This document shows, piece by piece, positions 25,954 to 35,000 of a DNA stretch of 64,000 nt (the first letter of the stretch is position 1; the number at the start of each line of letters is the position of its first letter). The stretch covers positions 60,544-124,543 of the forward strand of contig JAUYPJ010000098.1 in the NCBI GenBank assembly GCA_030697665.1, written 5' to 3'. A model generated the notes under the pieces. The model searched no databases, was not told the DNA's origin, and worked only from the letters and a program-made list of their open reading frames with translations. Source of the stretch: Candidatus Omnitrophota bacterium. GTDB lineage: Bacteria > Omnitrophota > Gorgyraeia > Aquiviventales > Aquiviventaceae. The translations under genes were made by a program, and so were the position numbers.

Positions 25954-26829
25954 TTACGCGAGACAGACGCGGTTTTTGCCTCCGTCTTTGGCCTGGTAGA
26001 GCGCGGCGTCCGCCTTGGCGATCAGCGCCTCCGCATCGGCGCCATCCCCCGGGAAGGTGCTCACCCCGATGCTCACCGTCGAGGGGGTGTAGAGCTCCGT
26101 CAGCGTTCGGATCCGATCCGCGACGAGCGACGCATCCCCTTTGCCGGCCCGGTCCAAGAGCGCCACGAACTCCTCGCCGCCGTATCGAAACACCAGATCG
26201 CCCTGGCGCACCGCGCCCTGGAGCACCTGCGACAGCTTGCGCAACAGCTCATCGCCGCCCAGGTGACCATTCGTATCGTTGTACTTCTTGAAATCATCCA
26301 AGTCGATGAGCAACAGCGAAAAGCGCTCAGGAGTGGATTTGGCCGTCGCCAGCTTGTTGGCCAGGCACATCTTGAAATACCGGTGGTTGTAGACCCCTGT
26401 CAATCCATCCTTCACCGACAGCTCGGCGAACTGCCGCTTCTCCGTGTGGGAGGACAACAAATTGAAGCGCTCCACCGCCCGTTGCACCACGATCCGGACT
26501 TCAGCCGCGTTGAACGGCTTGGTCACGTAGCCGTAGGCGCCCGCCTCCATCGCTTCCACCGCTGAGCTGATGAAGGTGGAGGCCGTGGCTACCACGACGT
26601 TGGTCTCCGGCGAGACCTTGAGCATCGCCTTGGCGAGCTCCACGCCGTTCATGCCGGCGCTGCGCAGCTCCGTCACGACGGCCGCCACCCGCGTCTGTTG
26701 GACCAGCTCCAGGCCGCGTTTTGGCTGATCGACGACCCAGACCTTGTAGCCGGCCTGCTTGAGCGTCTCTTCAAGAAACCGGCCGGCCTGCTGGTCGTCC
26801 TCGATGATCAACACGTTGATCTCGTCCAT
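25954..26829 (-). CDS. Response regulator with GGDEF domain, receiver Asp replaced by Glu
   Basis: A 291-residue protein. Receiver (residues 4-120): acidic pair EDD at 10-12, VTELRSAGMNG where the phosphorylatable aspartate position is E54, ATAS at 81-84 and K104 in VTKPF. Diguanylate cyclase (140-290): LLIDLDDFKKYNDTNGH, active site GGEEF at 217-221, and an inhibitory RxxD site (R208-D211). It should make c-di-GMP. The D to E change may mimic permanent phosphorylation. An upstream repeat-encoded ATG at 26883 would add 18 residues (MAVYYGLSTIDYGL...). Confidence 0.92.
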   Translation of the reverse strand: MDEINVLIIEDDQQAGRFLEETLKQAGYKVWVVDQPKRGLELVQQTRVAAVVTELRSAGMNGVELAKAMLKVSPETNVVVATASTFISSAVEAMEAGAYGYVTKPFNAAEVRIVVQRAVERFNLLSSHTEKRQFAELSVKDGLTGVYNHRYFKMCLANKLATAKSTPERFSLLLIDLDDFKKYNDTNGHLGGDELLRKLSQVLQGAVRQGDLVFRYGGEEFVALLDRAGKGDASLVADRIRTLTELYTPSTVSIGVSTFPGDGADAEALIAKADAALYQAKDGGKNRVCLA

Positions 26830-26841
26830 CACATCTTCGAT

Positions 26842-26913
26842 GAGTCCATAGTCGATGGTCGATAGTCCATAGTAAACCGCCAACCATGGACTATGGACTA
26901 CGGACTATGGACT
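26842..26913 (-). repeat. Intergenic hairpin of ATGGACT repeats
   Basis: Left arm GAGTCCATAGTCGATGGTCG and ATAGTCCATAGT, loop AAACCGCCAACC, right arm ATGGACTATGGACTACGGAC and TATGGACT. It includes the peptidase stop codon at 26905-26907. Confidence 0.8.
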
Positions 26914-27693
26914 GCTTTTCAGGAATGCCACCCACGCCTCCTCCATCTCTGAAAGATTCCGAAACCCGTACACCGTCTTGAGCGCGTCGCGCCACTCCTG
27001 CCCGTCCCGCATGCGCCGGCAGTAGTCGACGAACCGCTCCTGTCCGTGCTGCCGGAAGAGAAACTCGATGAGGCTAGCCGCTTCCGCGTAGAACGGCTCA
27101 GGCTCGACCAACTGCTCCTTCCTCAGCGCGCAGAGCCGCTCAAGCGGGATGAACCGCTCCGAATCCACGAGCGCCTTGGCCGCCGTCAGCCGCGCGGATT
27201 TCCGCCCCTCCTCCAGGAAGCATGCGATCCCCTCGTCGAGCCACAGCGGCAGGGGCCGCCGGGAGCCGATGAACTCGCGAAAGATGATGTGCCCCAACTC
27301 ATGGGGCAGGACCAGCTCCAAAAAATCCTCCATCTCGACGTAGGTATGGAGTTCCCGCTCCACGACATTCGCGCCCGCCTCAGACCATTCCGGTTGATGG
27401 GTCATCCGCTGGTATTCGTCCCGGTCACGGTAGAGGTAGATCTTGGCGCGCTCCTCCCACGTCCAGAACCCGTCGAAGCGGGTAAAGCCGAGCTGCGTCG
27501 TGATCTGGTGGTAATGGCGCTCGGCCCTGGCGATCAGTTGGTCAAGGTACCGGGGCGGAGCGTCATGGAAGTAGACGACGAAGTGATCGCTCTTGGCGAC
27601 CTCCCACGCCTGCGGGGACGGGTCGGCCGCGGCGCGCCCCAGGGTGCTCAACAGCATGATCAAAATCATCGTCAGTCGCTGGACCATGTCCAT
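26905..27693 (-). CDS. Secreted HELGH metallopeptidase (gluzincin-like)
   Basis: A 262-residue protein with a signal peptide (LTMILIMLLSTLGRAAA). The zinc site is LVLPHELGHIIF with the third ligand glutamate in LWLDEGIACFLEEG, as in peptidase MA/DUF1570-type gluzincins. N-terminal part is WEVAKSDHFVVYFHD, a common lead-in for this family. The signal peptide is nearly identical, at DNA level too, to the start of atpE. The last residues (KSSP-stop) are encoded by the ATGGACT repeat. The substrate is unknown; the periplasm or outside is likely. Confidence 0.82.
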   Translation of the reverse strand: MDMVQRLTMILIMLLSTLGRAAADPSPQAWEVAKSDHFVVYFHDAPPRYLDQLIARAERHYHQITTQLGFTRFDGFWTWEERAKIYLYRDRDEYQRMTHQPEWSEAGANVVERELHTYVEMEDFLELVLPHELGHIIFREFIGSRRPLPLWLDEGIACFLEEGRKSARLTAAKALVDSERFIPLERLCALRKEQLVEPEPFYAEAASLIEFLFRQHGQERFVDYCRRMRDGQEWRDALKTVYGFRNLSEMEEAWVAFLKSSP

Positions 27694-27694
27694 T

Positions 27695-27803
27695 AAGGTG
27701 AAAGGTGATAGGTAAAAGGGGACCTCTCCCCTCTTACCTTTTCCCTTTCACCTTTAACCGTTTACCTTCCCTTTCCCCTTTTACCTTTAACCTTTCACCT
27801 TTC
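27695..27803 (-). repeat. Intergenic hairpin of 7-bp repeats (AGGTGAA family)
   Basis: Left arm AAGGTGAAAGGTGATAGGTA and AAAGGGG, right arm CTTACCTTTTCCCTTTCACC and many further TTTAACC/TTTCACC units. The right arm is much longer. It separates the peptidase gene from the anchored secreted protein and overlaps the latter's last codons. Confidence 0.8.
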
Positions 27804-28595
27804 TTTGATGATCCGCTCGATGTCGTCCGGGCCGATCGGCTTGTCCGTGGTGGCCTGCCGAGGCTGGGCCCCGGCCGCCTTCGGCGCCGTCGAGGATGCC
27901 GTCCCGAAGGTCGGCGCGGTAATGGTCTTCAGTTGCTTGTGCCAGATGATGTAGAAGCTCACCCCCAGCAGGCCCAGGAACAGCACGATCCCGACGAACA
28001 GCTTCCAGACCATCACCACGGCGGTCTTGGGCCTGGCCTGGGTCAGCAGGCTCCGGGCGATCAGCAGCTCCGCTTTCACCGAATCCAAGAGCGCCAGGTT
28101 GTCCCGGTGGTCGGAGATGTGCTTCTCCGGGTTGACCGCCGGGACGCGCTGCCGCTCGATGATCTTGTTCACCTTCGCCTCGATGACGGCCCTCAGAAAC
28201 TCCCCCCGCTCCTGAAAATCGGTGTGCTCCAGCAGCTTGGCCGTCTTCTCCGCCTCCGTCCGGAGCGACTCCAGCTCCTCGATGGGAATCTGCCAGATGT
28301 CCTTGATCTCAATCTCCCGTTCGAGCGTCTCGCCCGGCTTGAGGTCGTACGAGCCGTAGACGAAGTAGGCGCCCTGCTGGCTGTCATAGGCCACCTCCAG
28401 GTCGCCCACATCCAGGATATCCTCGGACTGGAGCTCCTTGGGCAGATAGGCCTTCACCTCCGCCTTCTGCGTCTGGTCCTTGGAGGGGTTGATGGCCATG
28501 ATCCGCAGCGTGATCTCCCCCTCCGCTCCTGCGGAGCAACTGAAGAACGGAAGAACGAAAGAACTGAAGAACCATAGAACGAAGAAACGTTTCAT
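27795..28595 (-). CDS. Secreted protein with C-terminal membrane anchor
   Basis: A 266-residue protein. Signal peptide MKRFFVLWFFSSFVLPFFSC, then a domain of about 170 residues facing the periplasm (GEITLRIMAINPSKDQTQKA, LKPGETLEREIEI), one membrane helix (about 196-216, MVWKLFVGIVLFLGLLGVSF) and a short cytosolic tail. Nearly the whole signal peptide is encoded by the GTTCTTCC octamer repeat. It is immediately downstream of the giant gene and four-helix gene 2. I do not recognise the family; it may help present or export the giant protein. Confidence 0.7.
   Translation of the reverse strand: MKRFFVLWFFSSFVLPFFSCSAGAEGEITLRIMAINPSKDQTQKAEVKAYLPKELQSEDILDVGDLEVAYDSQQGAYFVYGSYDLKPGETLEREIEIKDIWQIPIEELESLRTEAEKTAKLLEHTDFQERGEFLRAVIEAKVNKIIERQRVPAVNPEKHISDHRDNLALLDSVKAELLIARSLLTQARPKTAVVMVWKLFVGIVLFLGLLGVSFYIIWHKQLKTITAPTFGTASSTAPKAAGAQPRQATTDKPIGPDDIERIIKER
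28540..28587 (-). repeat. Left arm of split hairpin around four-helix gene 2
   Basis: Plus strand TGAAGAACGGAAGAACGAAA, GAACTGAAGAACC, GAACGAAGAAAC. Complementary to 28971-29078. On the coding strand it is the GTTCTTCC arm that encodes the next protein's signal peptide. Confidence 0.82.
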
Positions 28596-29014
28596 GAGGT
28601 GCTCCTGACTTTGGCACAGAATGCCTTTAACTGCCGAGCGATATTCTCAGCCTTGGCGAGCTGGTCCGCATGGATCTGCGCAGTGATATACCCGTCATCC
28701 AATGCGCAGTCTAAACAACCGGCGACTTCGTTTACGGAAGCAAGGGCATTGTTGAGGAACCGACTAAAATCGGTGTCAGAGTAACGCTCCGCGCCTTCAG
28801 CGATATTCAACAGAATCGAATCGAGTGCTCTCCACAGTTGTGAAGTGAGCGCGTATTGCTCCTCCCGAGGAAAATGCTGCTTGCTGAGCTCCTTCAAGAC
28901 CTTGCGAAACCGTCTTGCATCTTGATAGACAGGGAACTCCCTGAATCGGAAGATGCTTTTCTGCTTCCGTTCCTCAGTTCTTCGGTTCTTCAGTGCTTCC
29001 GTTTCTTGTCCCAT
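28592..29014 (-). CDS. Four-helix-bundle protein (23S rRNA IVP family), copy 2
   Basis: A 140-residue protein with FREFPVYQDARRFRKVLKEL, QLWRALDSILLNIAEGAER and ASVNEVAGCLDCALDDGYI, matching the four-helix-bundle family. I place the start at ATG 29014 because AAGGA lies 3 bases upstream. The first 16 residues (ETEALKNRRTEERKQ) are repeat-encoded and very polar, unlike the family core. It lies between the giant gene and the anchored secreted protein and, like copy 1, is flanked by complementary repeat arms (28540-28587 and 28971-29078), here of another repeat family. Confidence 0.88.
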   Translation of the reverse strand: MGQETEALKNRRTEERKQKSIFRFREFPVYQDARRFRKVLKELSKQHFPREEQYALTSQLWRALDSILLNIAEGAERYSDTDFSRFLNNALASVNEVAGCLDCALDDGYITAQIHADQLAKAENIARQLKAFCAKVRSTS

Positions 29015-29078
29015 CTGTCCTTCAGTCTCCCCGTTCTTCCGTTCTTCAGTTCTTCCGTTATTCAGTTCTTCAGTGGTA
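28971..29078 (-). repeat. Right arm of split hairpin around four-helix gene 2
   Basis: Plus strand GTTCCTCAGTTCTTCGG and TTCTTCAG, then later GTTCTTCCGTTCTTCAG and TTCTTCCGTTATTCAG. Complementary to 28540-28587. It ends beside the stop codon of the giant gene. Confidence 0.82.
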
Positions 29079-29079
29079 T

Positions 29080-32000
29080 TCAACGGAATTCAAACCACGT
29101 CTGCGTGATCGGCTTGTTGGCAATGTTGTCCACCATCTTCTGGTTCATCTCCATCGCCGCCTTGAGCTGCTGGGCCTTGTTCTTCAGGTAGACGATGTCT
29201 TCCTTCTTGTCTTTCGACACCTGGTAGAGCTTCTCGAGGTTCATGCCGGTCTGGCCCGTTAGATCCTTGATCACGTCGGCCATCTTGCTCAACTGGCCGT
29301 GGACGGACGTCAGCTCGTTGGCGGAGGCCGCGACCGCTTCGAGCTTGCCCGCCATGTCCCCGCTGATCTTGGCGAGCGCGCTCTCCAGGACGCTGAACTG
29401 GCTGTTGACCTCGCCCGTCAGCGCCCTGAGATCCATCACCCCCGCCTTGACCGCGCCGATCTCGGAGGTGCTCCCCATGACGGCGGACACCTGCCCGGCG
29501 ACCTCCTCGATGCTCGACGACAGCGCTGTGATGATGGCGGCGTCCATCGTGCCTTTGGTCGACTCCGAGCAGACGATGGTGAAATCGCCCCTGCCCCACG
29601 TGTTCAGGAACGCCACCGCGTACTCGTAGATCCCGCTCTGGCCAATCTCCGTCATGGGCGCCATGTTGATGCGCGGGACGTTGCGCCCGTCATAGAGATC
29701 GAGGATCGGCGCAAGGCCCGGATAGGTGCGGTAGCGGATCATCAGCGTCTCGCCGAGCTTGACCGTGCTCTCGCGGTTGAGGATCTCGGACTTGCGCGCC
29801 GTCTCGACCTCCTGGCGCGCCGCCTCGACGTCCTTGCGGGTCTCCTCGATCTTCGAGGGCAGGGTCGTATCGGTCGCGGTCAGGATCTTCTGCGCGTCGG
29901 CTTTGACGTCGGCGACCTTCGCCTGGGTCGTCTGTGATTCAGCCGCGACCTTGGCCTGCGTGGCCTGCGATTCGGCCGCGATCTTGGCCTTCGTCAGCGC
30001 GGATTCGGTGGAGATCTTCGCCTGGGTCGCCTGCGATTCGGCCATCACCCGGAACTCCATCAGGCTCCGCGTGGCCTCGGCCTCGCTCGCCACCGTGGTC
30101 TGGACACCGGCCACCTCGGATTTGATCTCATCCGTGAGAATTTTCAGTCGGGCGCTGATGCCGATGTCGAATGTCGTGACGGCCGTGTAGGCCACGTTCG
30201 TCTCCAGGATGGGCCCACCGTAGCGAACGGCCAGCTTCGCGAAGTAGGTCCGTCCGCTGACGAACTTCGTGGAGGCCACCGCCTTGTCGATCTTGAACCA
30301 GTAGTTGCCGTTCGCATCGGGCTGCGGCAGCGACGTCTCATAGATCGGCGTGGCGGCGTCCGAGCTGTCAAACACCTGCAACGTGCAGCTCTTCAACGTA
30401 TTGATGGGGTCAGACAGCACCTGCCGGCCGCGCTTTTCCAGCCGCACCGAGGCATTGACCCGATCGACCGGCTCATCGTAGACGAAGTTGCTGAGGACGC
30501 GGTAGTCGGCCAGCGACTCCGCGACCGAGGTGACGAAGACCGTCCAGATCACGTTGGCATCGTAGGCGCCATCTACGACGTCCGCCGCCACGTCGGCCAA
30601 CTTCTGGACCGTCGTCTCCACGTAGGCCTCCTTCGTGAAGTTGAAGTCATAGGTCCCAAACGGCAGCGAGAAGATGAAGGGGCTGTTGCCGGTCATCGGG
30701 TTGGTCAGGCCCGTCACGGGCTGGCCCGTGGCGGCATCCATGATCTTGAGCGTCACTTCGGTCAGCGCGCCGCCGTTGACGGAATCGATCGCTTTGGCGG
30801 TGATGGCGAACTTCTCGGCCACCGTCACGGTGCTCGACGCGCCGGTTTCGGTCAAGCCGGCACCCGTCGCGTTGACCGTCAGGATGGCCGGGTACGCCGC
30901 GCAGGTCACCGCGAAGTTGTTGAACGTGGCCACCCCGGATTCGGTCGGCACCGTGTCGGCGCTCCCGAGCTTCGTCGTGCAGCCGACGGACGGCATCATC
31001 TTCACCGTCGCCGCCCCGGGCGTGGCGTTCCCATAGGCGTCGGCCACGCTCACCTTGAACAACCGCCAAGGCGCACTGGCGACCGCCACAGGCTCAGGCT
31101 GCGTGTGCCACGACAGCTTCGCCGGCGTGCCGCCGGTGACGATCAGCTCCAGGTCATCCTGCGAAGAGGTCGCGATCATGACATCCGACGTGGCCGCCTT
31201 GACCGCCACGCCCTCCGCCTTATAGAGGGTCATCGAGACCGCTGAGGTGTTGCGGCCGTTGAGAAAATCGACCAGCGTCACCTGCCCGAACTCCATCGGC
31301 ACGCCGGCGAAGTTCGTGCAGGTGGGTTTCTGCCCGCTCGTTGAAGGGTTGGCCCCGCTGAAAACCAGCTCCTTCGGGCCGGCGTACTGGGTATCGAGGT
31401 TGCCGTTCACATCCGTAGCGCTGACCGTGATGGCCATCGGCACCCCGGCCGCGGCGGTCGCGCCGATGCCGAGGACGACGAACTTCGTGGCCGTGACGTC
31501 CACGGTCAACGAACTGATGAGCGCGTCCGCCGCCGGAAAGCTCGACCCCACCGGATCCACCATGAGGTCGTCGTTCGGGTCGATGTCAAAGGCGAGCTTC
31601 TTGCCGTCGATGCCCGCCGGCAACAGCGGCTTGAGGTAGAGGGTCAACGTGTAGGTCTTGCTCGTGCCGTTCGCCACGGTGAAGACGGTGCTCGTCCCGC
31701 TGCCGAAGGCGAGCGCATCCGCGGTGACCGCCCCCAGCATCGTCGTGGAGCCATCCGACAGGGACGCCCCGCCGATCACGTTGAGCCAGCCGCCCGTCGT
31801 ATCGGCCGTCGTCCCGCGGGTGATCGCCAGTTGCTTGATCTTGATCGGGTAGCCGTCCACGCCGGTGTCCGTCACCTTGACGTCGAAGACCGCAACCCGG
31901 CTCTCAGCCGAGTAGGCGGTCGAGGAGAGCGTCGCCGGCTCAGCCAGCGCGCCGGATGTCAGCGCGCCCTCCACGCCGGTGCTCAGCGTGATCCTGAACG

Positions 32001-35000
32001 AATAGACGTCCGGCGCCACCTTGCTGCTCGAGGAGGCCCTGAGGTAGATCGGCTCAGGATAGGAGTAGTTGATCCCGCTGAAGGCCGCCAGGCCGTTCGT
32101 CGTGGTCACCGTCAGCGCATCGCCCGTCAGGGCGCCGTTGGTCACCGGCGTGAACGTCCCATTCGTCAGCGAGGCGGTCAGCGTGATCTGATCCGAGGCT
32201 GAGGTGCTGGGGTTGCCGTACTGATCCGCCACCGCGACCTTCGGCTGCTGCGCAAGCGCCACGTTCGTCAGCGAGGTAGTGGACGGCTGCTGGTAGAACG
32301 ACAGCTTGGCCACCGGCCCCGCCACCACCTTGATCGCGTTGGAGGCGACGTCGGCGCCGGTGAGATCCGTCGCATGGGGGATGACCGACGTCGCCTGCGC
32401 CCGGTAGAGCATCGTCGTCAGCAGCGTCGTGGAGAGCCCGTTCAGGAACGAGACGGAGTTCGTGTAGGCGTCCGCGGTGGATCCGTCGGGTGAATCGGCT
32501 GTCCCGCTCAACGCGTAGGTCACGATCTTGTCCCCGCTGTAGAGCGCGGAGCCGCTTCCGCCGTCCGCCACGTTGTCGTAGCGGTCCACCGCCTGCAACA
32601 CCCCCAGGACAAACGGCACCCCGGCCTCGAACTTGTTGGCCGGCTGCGGCACCGGAATGCTCCCCTTGAACATCACGTGATCGGCCGGGCCGTGGCGGAC
32701 CGTCACGCTCAGCGCATCGGTCTCTGCGGTGGCCAGCGAGCCTGAGGTCGCCTTGACGGCGGCGGTCTCCACCTTGTAGAGCTTCATCGAGCAACTCGCC
32801 GCCCCGTTGGTGAACGTCATGGTCATCGGCGTGCCGAAGGCGACGTCCGAGCCGGCCTTATCCGTGCAGGCTGGGTTCTTGGCCGATGGGCTTGGCGAGG
32901 AATTCGCGCCTGAGAACGTCACGCTCTTGTCACCGGTGTACGACGCCGCCACGTTCCCGTAGGTGTCATACGCGGTGATCGTGAGGGTGGCGGCCACGCC
33001 GGTCACCGCCGCGGTCTCCCCGCTGACCGCCAACCGGACCGCCGGCGCCGCAGTCACGTTGAGGCTGTGCGAGGCGTTGGCGAGGCTCGCATGGGTGGTG
33101 GCGATAGCGTAGGCGCCGACCTTCTCATCGAGATACCAGCAATCGCCCCGCGCCATGCCGTCCGCCAGCGTCAGGTGCGTGATGGGGGTGCCGCCGGTCG
33201 CCGCGTCGTAGAACGCCTTGCCGGCGGAGACGCTGGAGGAGGTGAGCGGAACCGTCAACCCGCCATGGGCCGGCTGCGCGTTGCCGAACCGATCCTGCGC
33301 CGTCACCGTGTAGCGCGCGCGGGCGCCCACGACCACCGAGTCCCCTGCAGGCACCGTCGTGAACGCCAGCTTGTTGGCCGCCGCCGGGCCGACCGCCACG
33401 TCGGCGCTGGTCGCCGACGTGTAGCCTCCGCCTGAGGCGGTGATGGCCATCGTCTCCGCTTTCTGGTACGACAGGTCGCCGAAGGTCGCCACACCGCTCA
33501 CCACGGTCTTCGTCAGCGCGCCCTGGAGGCTCGCCGTGCCCTTGCCCACCGCCAGCGTAATCGCCGTGGCGTTGTCGCTGGTGACCGTGTTGCCGAGCGT
33601 GTCCTGCACCGCCGCCTTCACCGTGAACGGCGAGCCTGCCGCCATGGCAGAGGGTGGCTGCTGCGTGAAGCCCAGTTGAGTCGGCGCAGCCGGGGTGACG
33701 GTGATGCCGCTCTGCGTGCTGCTCAAGGTGGACAGCACCACGTCCTGCACCTTCACCGACTGCTCACCCACCGCCTTCAACGTGACCCCTTTCGGGAAGG
33801 TGTGGGTGCCCACCGCGCCCGCCGTCGTGTTGTACCCAAGGTTCACCTCGCTCAGGACCGGAGTGGACACGGCGGCAGCAGCGGAGAGGCCCGTGCCGCC
33901 GTTATAGAGAGTGGCGATCTCCTCAGCCGAGAGCGCCCGGTTCCAGATGCCGACTTCGTCGAGCTGACCGCCGAACGGCGCACACGAACCTGCGGTTCCG
34001 ATTGTTAGAGGGTCATTATTGAGAGCTCCTAAGCTGCCAGCCCCAGAGGCATTCGCTACTCCGTTGAAGTAAAGGCGAAACGTTGAGCCGTCAAACGTCC
34101 CGACGATATGCGTCCACGTGTTGAGGGGGAGATTTGATGACGACGTGCCTACCCCCCACCCCATGCTGCTAGTACCCCAGTGCATTTGGTAATTGATCGC
34201 AGGCGTGCAACCTGTTCGCTTTCCGAAAAGGTGTTGTGGGGAAGAGCTACTGGTCCGATAGGCCCAGAACGCCACGGTCATCGGACCTGAAAAATCAAAG
34301 TTTGACTCATTGGCCACGCTCACAGACCCACCATTCATGGCGCGGGCGTTGCCCAGCTTGCCAGCCACGACGGCTGTGCCTGTTGCGGTGCCCGCGTTGG
34401 CGCCGACCGCATCAGCGACCGTTGAGCCGCTCGCCTCATCCATGTTCCAGTAGCTCACCAGGCCGTTCGCCGGGGCGCCGGCGAGGAACGCCTTGTAGCG
34501 GACGAACTTCTGGCCGTTGTGGCCGGCATGGATCGGCGCGCCCGGCGTCGTGTAGTAGCTGTTCGCGGTCCCGTCAGGCCCCTTGTAGCTCCAGGTGAGG
34601 TTGTCGTTGTTCGTGGCCAGTTGGAACTTCACGCCGGTTCCGGCGGGTGCGCTCGCGGTCCAGGAGAGCGTCCCGAACGAATCCGCCTTCACCTCTTTGG
34701 TGGACGATTCCAGTGTGCCGGAGGAGACATACGCTGTGGCGTGCGAGATCGTCACGTCCTTGAGCGTTGGCGTCACTGAGGGGTTCGTGGTCGAAAGCTG
34801 CGCCTTCCAGCGCAGGTCGCTGCCAGGAGCCGCGAAGGTGTGCGTCGTGAGGTTGGTTGCCAGCTCCCAGGTCTTGCCGCCATCCGCGGAGAGGAAGTAG
34901 CTGATCGCGCTTCCGGCGGGCAGATCCGCCGTCGCGTTGAGCGTGGCTGAGGCAATCGAATCGGCGATGGCATCGACGGTCAGCGACTGGGCCACAGCGC

